From: Parapristionchus giblindavisi
Lineage: Eukaryota; Nematoda; Chromadorea; Rhabditida; Diplogasteridae
DNA: 64,000 bases
Direction: 5' to 3'
NCBI GenBank assembly: GCA_943737045.1
Contig: CALSFV010000450.1
Location: 1 to 64,000 of the forward strand
Part shown: one piece after another, positions 1 through 21,212 of the stretch
How positions within the stretch are numbered: the stretch's first letter is position 1
Layout: each line of letters begins with the position of its first letter
Notes under the pieces: generated by a model
The model's database searches: none
The model's input: only the letters and a program-made list of their open reading frames with translations
Told to the model about the DNA's origin: nothing
Position numbers and translations under genes: made by a program

Positions 1-60
1 CTCTCTTATTTCCTTTTTTAAATTTAATTTTATTGTTAATTTAACATTTATTCTGTTCAG

Positions 61-3000
61 ATGACACTGTCCACCATGACACCGAATAGTCCGACCACAG
101 AAACAATCAATTGGACCAGTTTTAATATGCAACAAGGTACTTTTCTGCTTGCAATCAATGTTTTTTTTTCTTTACTCATAGCCCCTACTTACATAGTTTA
201 TGCTAATTATTCCTTTGCAGACTGTGCGACAGTTGCGACCGACCAAGGAATACGTGTGTTTAACCTGAATCCACTGTCCGAGGCTCTTCACCTAACACAA
301 GGTATGACTGAATATGTGTCATTGTACAGAATTTGATCGAATTACAAATGAAAGAAGAGGCTTCGGTGAAATTAATTTTATATCTAAGATATTTTACAGC
401 TGGAAATACCTTGAATGTGCTAAAGAATTTGTAAATCATGAGTTAAATCACTCGTAATTCCAGAACAAGTCGGCAGTGTTCGTATTGCGCATCTTCTGCA
501 TCGATCTAATTTGATTGCTCTCGTTTCTGGAGGAGCTCGACCCAAATATGCTGAGAATACACGTATGCTCATTTATGATATTAGGCTTTATGTTGCTAAT
601 AAGTTGTGAATATGCATCAATATTACTCTATTCTAGTGATGTTATGGGACGATAAAAAGAAGGCTTGCGTCTTTGAATGCGCCATCTATGGAGGGCCTAT
701 TCTGAACGTGTTCATGAACTCTTCAAGGTTCGCAAAATTCACTTTGCAATAGATAGTTATATTTATTTATTACGATAGATATTTATCAGTCGTTTATTGT
801 CGTTCAAATCTAGATTGGTCTTGGTACAAGCCAAACGGATCCATATCTTCGGTCTCCAACCATTTGTGACTCTTCGAGCAGAGGAGACGGGTGTGAATCT
901 TGCCGGAATTGCTGCAATGGGAGGAGAGAGCTACTCTGCCGTTCTTGCCTTTCCATCGTTCAAACAAGGATCTGTCCAGGTCTGTTATATGTCTTATTTT
1001 GTAAATAGTTTTTCATCCTTTACGTAATTTTAAATGTATTCGATAAAAATGATTGAGATGTTCCGGAACGTCTCTGTTTTTGGCCTGTGCTATTTTGCAA
1101 TTCAAATACACGCTCATTTTGGAAGTTATTGACCGCCCAGAAGGCCTGGGCCTTTTTTATTCAACAATCAATAATTGCGTCTATTATTAAATGTTCTGCC
1201 TCATGCCAACTTGTAGGGTTTGATCAATACGGTGCAAATGACGTCAATTGTAAAATTCGCGATCTTTATCGATGGTCTATTTCCCTTTCACTCTTCGCAT
1301 TCATTCACTCATGATGTTCCTCTTAGTGTAATGTACAAGAGTTGATTTGACAGTGAGGGAAGTGTGTCTGGCGTATCCTGTTCAATGATCTCGTACCGAT
1401 TAGTGACAAATAGGACCTTTTTAGTCTCGAACGAGCTGCATATTGTTCATTAAATAACAGATTATTTTAAGTTGGTTGCACTCGAGAATGTGACTAGTGA
1501 GAAGTCTCTCGCTCCCACAGTCGTTGCTGCTCATCAGGGAGATATTGCTGCACTGGCTGTATCTTCACAGGGAACACTCCTTGCTACTGGATCTGCCAAG
1601 GTTATTTTACTTCCGATTATAATATACAAAGTATCATAAAGATACATAAACATTTTTTTTAAATTGGTCTTTGGCATTCGTTCTATTATAGACAGCTCAA
1701 AAAGCTTTTGTTGTCTAATGATGAGATTTGTGTTAAAGTGACACCGTAGGCTAATTTTAAACTCCGCTCTGCCCACACGCTCTCGTTTCCTTTGTCTACA
1801 ACAGAGTATTGCCAATGGGGAGAGTAAGATTAGTTCTGGGTGTACCTTTAAAGATATTCTTTGGTTTATCAAAACTTGTACGCTCACTCACAAAGTTTGC
1901 TTAAATGATAATATTGCAAGTTATTGTAGTTTGACCTAGCGTACAAGACCTATTTGAATATCGCATTTCCCTATTATATGTAAATGCCACCAACACAATG
2001 TTAGAATCATAGGTCGAATAGCTCGGTTATCGGTTTGCAAAATGCGCTCAGGTTTTTCGATTTTTGGCAAATTTGGCTCAAAATGCGGTCAGGCTTGGTA
2101 CTTTGTAACATACTTGTCGACCTATGGTTGGAATCATTCTGATTCATGCTTGTTCTATTCTCTTCCCTAGTTCGGTCTACTCTCTCTCTTCCTAATATGT
2201 AAAGTCTTCTATTACACTACGAGTTGTGCGTTAATACACAACAAATATAAACGATGAGTCGTCTATTGTAGGGTACATTGATTCGTATCTTTGATACTCG
2301 TACACGGACAATGTTGAATGAACTCAGAAGAGGATTCGATCCATCCACTCTTCATTGGTACGATATGTTTCACGTATGAAATCAATCAATAAATTGTTGC
2401 GAATGTGAATCATGTAATTAATCTTCAAGAACTCGCTTGATATATTGAATCGTGGAAAGACTACGTGTTATATTGGAAGTAATGTTGTCTTCTTCAGCCT
2501 GACTTTCTCTCCATGTGGAACATTCGTTGCGGTGAGCAGTGACAAGGCCACAGTGCACATCTTCCGTACGAGAGAAAAGCAAGAATGGAACAGAAAGAAT
2601 ATCTATGATGATTCAGTCAGGTTAGTCAGTCAATGCATACTGTAGTCATGCTAACTTTATTGATTACAGGAACATGTCAAAGTTCCAAGTACCGGCTGAT
2701 ACTATCGCTAAATTGGCATTTGTACAGGAGGAATCGGACGGAGAAGCGAGCACAAATCAAATCAATATGGTATGTCATCAATTCTACAGTACTATTGCCA
2801 TGTTCTTATGGCACAACATATGTAAAACCAGTGATCAAATCAATAGCCGTTCTGTGGCACAGTTATTCTTTCCCTGAAGTATGTATGTTATCTGTTCTAA
2901 TTATAAACAGTGTATATGCCATTCAATCAATAATGATCACTCATTTGCTGTACTTTTAAGAGAGAGAGAATATGAGACCATTGGTATCATTGATATGATT

Positions 3001-3228
3001 GCCAGATAACGATTCTGTGCCACCTTATCAATCTAACCGTCTGACTCTCTCCTATTTCCCATGATCTCTACACCGATCTGTGCTCCTTTTCAGTCTGTCG
3101 TCGCGATAACGTCCAACGGCCAGTATCGTCGATTCTCATTCAACAAAGATGGTCACAGTGAGTGCAAGGCCTTCGATTACATCCTCCAACTGGGATCAGA
3201 ACAAGACTTTTGGCTGTCAGCCGTCTAA
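61..3228 (+). CDS. epg-6: WD40 beta-propeller autophagy protein, WIPI3/4 (EPG-6/WDR45) family
   Basis: Ten exons can be chained in frame: 61-136, 221-301, 464-562, 637-727, 814-979, 1472-1600, 2272-2357, 2498-2620, 2670-2769 and 3094-3228. The product reads as a seven-bladed WD40 propeller over its whole length. The diagnostic PROPPIN signature is visible as LRRG in [12 protein letters not shown] (blade 5). It is followed by [20 protein letters not shown], then the C-terminal segments [15 protein letters not shown] and DYILQ. Exon 3 gives [19 protein letters not shown], which parallels WDR45. Known role: proteins with L/FRRG bind PI3P on forming autophagosomes, and EPG-6 acts with ATG-2 in autophagosome maturation in C. 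elegans. The first ATG is at 61, with an in-frame second Met at 76. Introns 5 and 6 (490 and 671 bp) are long, and intron 6 carries two MITEs. EPG-6 is preferred over ATG-18 because of LRRG and the short C-terminus. Confidence 0.87.
1740..1853. mobile_element. MITE family B, copy 1 (CTCTC-rich inverted repeat)
   Basis: It lies in intron 6 of the WIPI gene. The left end reads GGCTAATTTTAAACTCCGCT and the right end is its imperfect inverse, ending near GTGTACCTTTAAAG. Related copies are at about 17566, 20950, 24535 and 46198. All carry an internal pair of CTCTCGTTTC / GAGAGAG-type blocks around a CTTTGTCT core. There is no coding capacity. Confidence 0.6.
2008..2126. mobile_element. hAT-type MITE family A, copy 1
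   Basis: A 119-bp element with terminal inverted repeats CATAGGTCGAATA and GTCGACCTATG. It is flanked by an 8-bp near-duplication (GTTAGAAT before, GTTGGAAT after), the target-site length made by hAT transposases. Internally AAAATGCGGTCAGG-like boxes recur. Other copies are near 7750, 9113 and (inverted) 16490. It sits in an intron of the WIPI gene. Confidence 0.7.
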
Positions 3229-3774
3229 TATTTCCCCATTTTGTGTAAAATCTTTGCATCTTTGCTCACTCTTACCTCAGATCATTTGCATATAATGTAC
3301 AGTATGTCCATCCAATCGATATTATTCTAACCAATCAATGCCTGTACTATCCGGGTTCGTCCCTATCCTTCCATTGATTCATTTGTACATCATCGTCTAT
3401 TCAATTGCACCGTCTCCTCTTTCTTCAGCACTGCACACGTGTATACTCTGTCATACTCTATCCAAGTCTCCATATAGAGTCTCCCTATCCACCCGATGTA
3501 TGATATGTTTGATGATACCACCACAAACCAGCCAATCTTTCTTGATCTACTCCACGTTTTAACAGTTTTACTTACCATAAGATTCGTGATCAATTCCTTG
3601 TTACTCTGTTGTTTCTGATTGTTTGTAAATAGCCCAATAAAACGGAAACTGAACTCTACATCTAATGCGATAACAAATCATATTATCCGTTGACCGGTGA
3701 GATTGTGCGTGATACCTGTGTGAACCCTGTCAAATGAGACCAAACAGATTGTCAGTTGAATCCGATCGGGTGAT
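3229..3774. other. Intergenic: 3' UTR of the WIPI gene and promoter of the isomerase gene
   Basis: There is a consensus AATAAA at 3636-3641, about 410 bp after the WIPI stop codon. No other gene-like frame is seen. The downstream gene is on the same strand, and its ATG follows only 133 bp after the poly(A) signal. The available promoter is therefore short, or the two genes share a transcript. I did not recognise a spliced-leader acceptor with certainty. Confidence 0.5.
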
Positions 3775-14112
<10,338 letters not shown>

Positions 14113-15590
14113 TTCTCTGTAGTTCGATGATTATCTTGACAATTGTTGTTGTCTGTCCCAGTCTAGGTCAGATTTCTCCTTCATTGCTTTCGATTCGTCA
14201 CATATCATTCCGACCCGTTGCCATTCTCGTTTTTTTCTAACATTTCATTCTTTAAGCTGATTAGTCCATTCAGTTTGTTGTAACCATCGCTAGGACCATT
14301 CGAATTCATCTCATATCTTCTCATTGTTGTCGTTGAGAGCATCAAAAGAGTCTAGACTATGGATGAGATCAATTCGAATGGTCAATGCAGACTTGCCATG
14401 CATTCAACGTCAATTATGATGATTGTCCTTCCTTTATTTGCCCGTGTGACTATAAACACTTTAACGAAGAACTTATGATGAACAATGTCGTTACACATGG
14501 CGAATGCGTCAGATTACGATATAGTAAAACTGGTTGAGGATCATCTCTTGTAATACAACATCTAGCTACAAAGCAACCACATTGAATGGTTTATTTATTT
14601 ATTATGTTATGCTCTTTCAAAAGTCGTGAAAAGAAACTGAAATCGGAAAAAAAACACGTTTTGTAAAAAATTTTTTTTAAATTTCGAAATTTTCTTTTCA
14701 TTACAGAACACGAGATTACTCGAAACGATAACATTTTCCTTCAACGTATATAATGTATATAGAATGTACATAGACAACTGTGAAAATAGCATTCAAAGTG
14801 ACGTAGAAGGGAACTATGAGTGACGTTGCGAAAATATTCATTTCTTAGAAAACTTTAACGATAACAATCTCTTTTTATATTAAAAACGTGAATATACCGT
14901 AATCGCGCAAAGGCGTTGCGGGACAACTGGGGCAAAAATGACTATGCACCAAGGCATTTTACGTTTACCGATTTTTCGATTTTCCGAAAAAAATCGGAAA
15001 ATTTTCCGAATTTTTAAAAATTTTCCGAATCTTTATTTTGTCTAGAAAAAAATCAGTTTTTTTGATAATTACGGTATTCGGGAGACCATCCACTCGAAAA
15101 CATTTTCCCCACATGCTGAAATACTCGTTTTATTCTGCATTTTCCTTCAAAAAGTTAAATATCACTCCTTGTCGATTGATTGATTGATTGATTCGCTTAA
15201 CTGTGATGATCAACGTATCTGTGTTATAGAATAAACTTTTTTTCTCTATGGCTTGGATGGTAAATGAATGTTGTGAACATACAAAAGAAACGCACAATGC
15301 AGAAAAGTTTAAAAAAAAGTAAACTAAAATCATCTTTAAAAAATAAATTCGCTGAAATGAAATAGTAAATAAAATAAATTTTATGCAAAAACAATCAATG
15401 ATACCAGAATACGGTAATTCAATTTGAATTTGAATGCGTGCAATTTTTATCATACTGTAACTCAAAACCCGATACTTGATTACATTCATTTTTCTCCCGC
15501 CGTTTTGATTATGTTTCGAGTTGTTTTATCTATTTTCAGCTATTATTTTCGTTAATTATTATTAACTAATCGTCATATCTGCATAATGGT
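14113..15590. other. Intergenic, AT-rich, no gene seen
   Basis: After the isomerase stop there is an inverted repeat at about 14292-14387 (GACCATTCGAATTCATCTCA and its inverse). A stretch of TTTTCCGAATTTTT-type low complexity follows near 14640-15060, then a GATT tetranucleotide run near 15172-15192. Minus-strand open frames at 14607-14792 and 15130-15489 have no recognisable motif and are rejected. Confidence 0.5.
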
Positions 15591-15641
15591 CATGAATTGA
15601 GGTGGAAGTGGCGCTCAGACGACACTGATCAGGCTGAGAGT

Positions 15642-16468
15642 ATGGGAATCTCTAAAAATACATCACTCGGAGCTGCGGTCTGCCGTATTTGTCACTGTGG
15701 GGAGACCTCGATTCCTTTCCTTAGGAGGCGAACCGCTCATATCATCATGCCATTGCAAGTACGTCGGGCATCACTCACTTCGGCTGTTATTTTCGTAAAT
15801 ATTTTTAAATGCTCCGGCACAACTGTGATCACATTCGAATTAGATTTTCGCTATATAAATCGTCAGTTGTATATAGTATTCCGTTAATATTTCCTCTTCG
15901 ACAGAGGAACGATGGATCTTTATCATCGATCGTGCGTCGAGCACTGGCTGAACCTCACCGGCACATCTGGCTGCGAGATATGCAAGTTCCGATATCAAAC
16001 TGAGAAGTAGGTTCATGTTCATTTATTTATTTATCCATCAGTTAAAATCAAGAATAATGAATGAATGAAGCAATAAGGGAGTGATGGAGTTCCGTCGCTT
16101 AAGCGATTTCGGTTGGGGAGTGGCAGCTTTGGCTGAATAATGATATCATTGTGTGCTATGCATACTAGTGAACACTGTCAACAAGTAAATGAATTAGCAA
16201 TTTAAAATCGCTCGAATGTTTCAGAACGCGTCATTTTACGAGTTTATGAAGGAGCGTGGAGTTTGTCATTTGGACGAGGGACGAACATGTGTTACTGGTA
16301 AGTGCGCTCCTCCGTGTTAATTATCTGTTTATTAAATTAAATTATTATTTAAATTATTTATAGGTAGCTGCTGCATCCTCGTTTTGACTCCTCTAGCGGT
16401 TGGCGCAGTCTATTTCTGCATGACAACCGGCATTGAGCCAATCGAAGGCGACAAGCTCAACCCATATC
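15642..16468 (+). pseudogene. RING-CH (MARCH-type) membrane E3 ligase, frame-damaged
   Basis: Exon pieces at about 15642-15758, 15905-16008, 16225-16297 and 16364-16468 together spell a RING-CH zinc domain. CRICHCGE is followed in another frame by GEPLISSCHCK, and then across an intron by GTMDLYHRSCVEHWL and CEICKFRYQ. The C-x2-C, C-x-C-x7-H-x2-C and C-x2-C spacing is complete. A membrane segment, CCILVLTPLAVGAVYFC, follows. MARCH proteins ubiquitinate membrane proteins. Two breaks are seen. One is a +1 shift near 15703-15725 between the first and second cysteine pairs. The other is a phase conflict near 16240, where KTRHF and FYEFMKE lie in different frames. No first exon with a convincing start was found. 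The alternatives are sequencing indels or a missed micro-intron. Confidence 0.62.
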
Positions 16469-16489
16469 GTATGTGGCATTTAGTCTGAT

Positions 16490-16609
16490 CATAGATCGAA
16501 AAGTACGTTACAAACTACAAAACGTGACCGGATTTTGAGCAGAAAATTCATAAAAACAGAAAAACCTGACCGTATTTTGAAAATGTGTAACGTAGCTATT
16601 CGACCTATG
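16490..16609. mobile_element. hAT-type MITE family A, inverted copy
   Basis: It starts CATAGATCGAAAAGTACG and ends GCTATTCGACCTATG, and reads as the reverse complement of the copy at 2008. It lies between the last recognisable MARCH exon and the CCT-gamma fragment, only 21 bp after the former. It may therefore mark or have caused the junction. Confidence 0.7.
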
Positions 16610-16670
16610 AGAGAGAGGGAAGAGGGAATGAATATCGATTGTTTCTCATCTAATCGATATTTCATTTCAG

Positions 16671-16877
16671 AGTCAGACCAGTCTGGAGATTGTCCGCGAA
16701 GAGGACATTAGCAAGATTCTCGAGCAGGTTTGTGCATTTTATTTATTGATTTATTCATATTTTAAATTATCGATTAACCAATCAATAAATGCATTTCAGG
16801 AAGAGATTGCCATCCGCAAGCAGTGTGATGAGATCATTGCTGTCAAGCCCGATATCGTGTTCACTGAGAAGGACTAA
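16671..16877 (+). pseudogene. Fragment of a CCT-gamma (TCP-1 chaperonin subunit 3) gene
   Basis: Two exon pieces, 16671-16727 and 16800-16877, are separated by a 72-bp intron with normal splice sites. They translate to SQTSLEIVREEDISKILEQ and then EEIAIRKQCDEII followed by AVKPDIVFTEKD and a stop. In intact CCT-gamma this segment lies at the start of the apical domain, and KPDIVFTEKG continues into SDLAQH. Only about 45 of roughly 540 residues are present. Retention of an intron indicates a DNA-level duplication rather than a retrocopy. The phase does not match the preceding MARCH exon, so a working fusion is unlikely. Confidence 0.75.
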
Positions 16878-17086
16878 AACTGTGATGAAATATCTATTGA
16901 GGTCCATTTGATTCAGATGTGTGGCGGAATTTTAATATCGATTTCTCATTTTAATATATTGATATTCAGATTTAAAAGTTTATTTATGGTCAGAAAGATG
17001 AAGCTCGTCTATGTCGTTGTCCCATTGTCGATTGCAAAACTACGGTCAGGAGTGTGGCTGCGATGGGCTCCCACTTTAGACTGTAC

Positions 17087-17177
17087 GGTTACGGTAGTCT
17101 ATATTATCGAGTGGTTACGGTAGTCTATATTATCGATTGGTTACGGTAGTCAATATTATCGATTGGATACGGTAGTG
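17087..17177. repeat. 26-bp tandem repeat with TACGGTAG core
   Basis: About 3.5 copies of a unit beginning GGTTACGGTAGTCTATATTA start at 17087, 17113, 17139 and (variant GGATACGG) 17165. Each copy combines the TACGGTA word with ATCGATT. Both words recur singly throughout the introns of 17-24 kb. Confidence 0.9.
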
Positions 17178-17711
17178 AGTATGAACAATTCATTTAGTAC
17201 ACGTTGCAATTGACTTACGACAATATTGATTTATGAATTGATTGATTGCAATTTGTGATACCTTTTGGTTTGTACTATAAGAGGAGATATTGATTGAGTA
17301 TCGATTGACCGGCTGATTGATTATCGATTTATTGATCATTACAGTAAGCACGCTGACCACAAACTCAGTTATCGTTGTGACTCGTGTGAGATCAGAAGAA
17401 ACGAGGCTGTGTCATCATTAGACATTGCAAGGTGCGGTGGTAGTCATGATTACGGCACTCAAGAGTACGGTGTCGGAGTACTGTATGCTGAGGATATACT
17501 CTATAGTATGGACTAAGTAGGAACTGTACTGTATTCATATCTTTTTTATTTTACTTTGAAGGCACATCCAAGATAATTGACTCTCCGCATTGGCTATGCT
17601 CTCTCGCAGACAAAGAAAACGAGAGAGTGTGGCCAGAGCGGAGAGTTTTAAATTAGCCTGGGATGTCACTTTAAACATGGTTTAATCCAGAAGTGCCCCA
17701 ACTCGAAAGCA
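17178..17711. other. Intergenic region upstream of the first AT-hook gene
   Basis: An exon-like stretch near 17345-17420 reads HADHKLSYRCDSC and then EIRRNEAVSSLDIAR before a possible donor. This could be a remnant of an upstream coding part, since the sister gene has extra 5' exons. A family-B MITE at 17566-17690 immediately precedes the candidate ATG at 17712. No clear promoter element was recognised. Confidence 0.3.
17566..17690. mobile_element. MITE family B, copy 2
   Basis: CACATCCAAGATAATTGACT at the left is inverted at the right as TTAGCCTGGGATGTCACTTT. Internal blocks are CTCTCCGC, CTCTCTCGCAGACAAAGAAA and GAGAGAGTGTGGCCAGAGCG. It is a relative of the copy in the WIPI gene. Confidence 0.65.
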
Positions 17712-18762
17712 ATGATGGTTTTGAATGGAGTTGATGTGGAGTTGAGGGAGTATGAGGAGGGAACAGGTATCGCCACGAATGAGAAGGTATACGGTAGCTG
17801 ATATATTTATTGATTGATCCTAAGTTTTAAAATCGATTGCAGACTACTAATGGCGGTGCTCAGCCTCGCGGAGAAGATGAGATGTGAGGAATATTTGTAG
17901 TTTGTTATTTATGGTTTGACTACGGTAGTTTGTTACGGGTAATCGATTATCGATTGATTTACAGTGTCATTTTGTCTCCCTCGGACGGAGATGGTAAGAC
18001 GAGTACGGTAGCTGTTCCTCCCAAAAGAGGTCGTCCTCGTGCCCTTCGTGTAGACAGGTATACTGTATCACGTATCTGAATTATCGATTTATCGGGATTA
18101 TTGATTTCAGTACTGATGACGTCACTGTTGTTAAGACCGTGAATGCGACCAATAAGAAGAATGCAGAAAAGGTTGGTTGGATTTGGGGAAATCGATATAT
18201 CTGTTTTGTTTTCCGTATTCACGTAGATCACTCAGAGAAAGATGAAGAGGACGAAGAGGAGAATGAAGTAGAAGTAGAGGATGAGAATAGCGAGGGTGAA
18301 GATGACTACACACCATCGGTGAGCGTTTGGTATACGGTGGAGGTACGGTAATCAAGTGGTCCGATGTACTATAAGATACAGTATACCGTGGAATACAGTT
18401 GATGTGTATGTTATAGTATTGGACGGTTCATGAGTTTTGGTTTTGTGAGTACGGTGTACTGTAAGCTATTGTATACCGGGGATTCAGTGGATGAGAGATC
18501 GTGGGGTGGGATACTGTAACGTAATGAGTATACTGTAACTATTGATTGTAGGATCCCGAGGAAGATGGTACAGTATCGATCGAGGATGAGAGTGATGATG
18601 AGGAAGAGAAGGAGGATGAAGATGAGGAAGAAGAGGAAGAGGAAAAAGAAGAATAGGAGGAGGAGAAAGAGAAGGTACGTTTGTGTTTCATGATTATATC
18701 ATAGCTTGTATCATAGTGCGCAATAATGCTATGCTTGAAAATGTATGTTAATAATAATAATA

Positions 18763-18800
<38 letters not shown>

Positions 18801-19816
18801 TAATAATAATAATAATAATACTAAATACTGCTTTTTCAGGCTGCCCCATCGCATGGCATGGCCACCAGAAGAAGTGGCTCGTCAAATACTGCTGTAATTG
18901 TGAATGATGACGTAAGATTTATTGATTTTTTTTGATCTGCGCTTTTCCCTGTATGACACTTGAGATGCGTTAACCTCGCTACTCGACAATTTTAAAGAAC
19001 GTTTCATGTAGTTATCGATTTTTGTATAATTTATTGATTGATTTTCTAATTTCTTATTTTCAGGAAGAATCGAACAAACGTGTTCTTCGCTCTTGCAGAA
19101 GATCAATTCAGGCATGTTTCTTCAATCAATAAATCTGATTACGAGTCTATGGCTTGAGCTCCATTCTAAAGTTGAGAAAAGAATCGAAAAACATTGAAAA
19201 CTCTCTTCTTTTTACACACTCTCTCGCACCTTTTTTTGTTTCTTTTCGATTCTTTTGAATTTCAAAAGTTGCAAAGAGCAGAGATATCTCCAGAGAGTGG
19301 CTAAAGTATGGACAACATTCACCGGTTTCGAACTTCCGAACATCTAGTAATTCATTTCTAATATTCCCGATTTTCTTATGGCTTCACTTTCTTACTGTAT
19401 AAATATATTATGCTCTATATTTATTTTAAATACCACTGACCTATCAGTGATCTCCTGTAGGACTTTGTGTGCCTTGAATCAAAGCCTTTACCTTATTTTT
19501 CCTTTTTATATTTATTTAAATATATTTTGATGATTCATTACAGAAGGTCGTGGACTCGGATGAAAATGAAGAAGACGATGACTCATTCGAGGTTCCTCCC
19601 CCTCTCAAACTTCGTCGTACCAGACCTATCGTTGAGGTATACTGTAGATTATTGTAGGCACGGGTTACGGTAGCTTGGCTAATGATTAAGGATTACGGTA
19701 CATTAGCGTATGATCAGTAGATAACGATATGAACAAGGGCTACGGTAACCCTTTCTACAGTCTGTAATCTCTCTCTGTTGTAGGATTCGTGCTCTTCCGA
19801 TGAAGTGGAATATTAA
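17712..19816 (+). CDS. AT-hook acidic nuclear protein, copy 1 (internal stop)
   Basis: In-frame exons are 17712-17786, 17843-17883, 17965-18057, 18111-18171, about 18238-18318 and 18552-18675. Further pieces are at 18840-18911, 19064-19111, 19554-19636 and 19784-19816. Exon 3 has VPPKRGRPRALR, a classic AT-hook that binds the minor groove of AT-rich DNA. Exons 5-6 are almost entirely Glu/Asp. A TAG at 18654-18656 sits inside the acidic run. The same frame continues with more Glu/Lys codons to a normal donor, so it looks like a GAG-to-TAG nonsense change. The product therefore ends early or the last four exons are untranslated. The intron after 19111 starts with GC. The family is not otherwise recognised. 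The 3' half duplicates the gene at 21213-24063. Confidence 0.6.
18654..18656 (+). other. Premature TAG in the acidic exon
   Basis: The stop interrupts a run of GAA/GAG codons 19 bases before the exon's splice donor. Downstream exons stay in phase with the upstream ones, which argues that the stop is a later mutation. The sister gene has lost this exon altogether and so avoids it. Confidence 0.65.
18745..18830. repeat. (AAT)n trinucleotide microsatellite, copy 1
   Basis: It is an interrupted AAT/ATA array in the intron before the exon at 18840. The corresponding array in the sister gene (about 23005-23082) marks one breakpoint of a deletion. Confidence 0.9.
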
Positions 19817-20130
19817 TATTATTAATATTAATATATTAATATTGAAGTCTTTGTTTGTTAATCTGTACAATCTCTGTTTTCGCTTTTTTATTAATGTTTA
19901 TTCAAATGTTTAGAAGTTTCGTTGTTGTTACTGTTGCTAACTTTGTTCTAGTTTGTCTAATTTGTTAATCTTTGATCTTTGATCTTTACTCTGTAATCTT
20001 TACTCGACCACTGTGAATTACCTGTTCCCTGTTTGAAGATACGTGTAAAAGGGTCGCCCCCCTCAGCACTTTACATGCGTTGATAAATGTTCTTTTTTCT
20101 GGTCTCGTTGCCTTTATTACAACTGTTACT
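18787..20130. repeat. Segmental duplication, copy 1 (partner about 23053-24372)
   Basis: Exons, introns and 3' flank from the AAT array to the sequence CTCGTTGCCTTTATTACAA match the partner almost base for base. Only a few substitutions and two small indels were noticed: a short CT-rich stretch near 19205 is missing in the partner, and a GGGTCGCCCCCC stretch near 20050 is also missing. Such identity in introns points to recent duplication or gene conversion. Confidence 0.9.
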
Positions 20131-21153
20131 GTAACAGTGAACATATCTGAAAGATTAGAAGCATAAAGAAGTCTACTCTGGCTATTGATCGATTCGAAGG
20201 AATGCGCGAGCGTAATTCATATTGCCACGAAAAATACGTGACTTTCCCAGAAATTGTTCAAAATTCAGTAGAATTTGATTTAAAAAAGATTTTGGCACAT
20301 TTTTTTCAGTTTCTTTCCAATATTTCTAATTTTTCGTGACTGTCCCAAGTTTGATCACCGATTTTGTCACCGTTGATGAACCAGATTCCGTATCAAATAT
20401 GACGTCACTAGGGTGAGAGGAGCACATCTTCCTACGCTGGTGACGACACGTTTGTTGACAATCACTTTATGAGGGTTAATCTTTATGTGAAATACAAACT
20501 ACAGAAATCATATTATGAAGTGATCCTTTTTATCAATGTTCATGGTTTGCATGATCTCAGGTTATCAATCGTCACTTGATGCAAAGATGTCGTCGTTACA
20601 GGAGGAGAAACGCTCGTTGAGTGAGAGGGTGGGTTGTGATTATTATTATTATTATTATTCTTTTATAATATTGTTTTTGTATTATTATTTGAGAAATGTC
20701 ATGGATAAATATAAATGTGTAACGATAATGTAACAGTTTGTAACAATAAAGTGATGGTTAAATATAAATGCATAATAAACTGTACAGTACTGTGGGAATC
20801 GTACTGACAGATAAGTCTCTTCTTAGTCTGCAAATTTTATTCATTAGGGCATTTAGAATTATTTTAGCGCTGAATACTAAAAGTATCTGACTATACTTGT
20901 TGGATTTAGTGTGTCGCGTGAGATAGAACACAGTTTAAATGAGAGTGTCATTTAGGTGTCCAGAGCTAATTTTACTCTCCGCTATGGCAATACTCTCTCT
21001 TAGACAAAGAAAGCGAGAGAGCATTGTCAGTGCGGAGAGTTTCAAAATAGCCCGGGATGTGCTTTTAAAGTTTCTGTTTTGCAGAGAATTTACTAGAAGG
21101 ATCTAAATATAAATAGAAAACTGATCAGAAGGATTGAATTGATAATAATAATA

Positions 21154-21191
<38 letters not shown>

Positions 21192-21212
21192 TAATAAAGA
21201 GCGTCTTTTAAG
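19817..21212. other. Between the two AT-hook genes
   Basis: It contains the duplicated 3' flank (to about 20130) and a mini-exon-like frame at 20587-20628. That frame reads MSSLQEEKRSLSER before a possible donor GTGGGT. It could be a 5' exon of the next gene, because a TTTTAAG acceptor-like site ends directly at the ATG at 21213. A family-B MITE (20950-21071) and an AAT array (about 21145-21196) fill the rest. Confidence 0.4.
20950..21071. mobile_element. MITE family B, copy 3
   Basis: GTGTCCAGAGCTAATTTTAC at the left pairs with AAAATAGCCCGGGATGTGC at the right. The internal CTCTCTTAGACAAAGAAAGC block is typical of the family. It lies upstream of, or in the first intron of, the second AT-hook gene. 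Confidence 0.65.

Noticed and set aside
3338..3593. Frames on both strands downstream of the WIPI gene
   Set aside because: They lie in the 3' UTR, before the AATAAA at 3636, and have no recognisable features.
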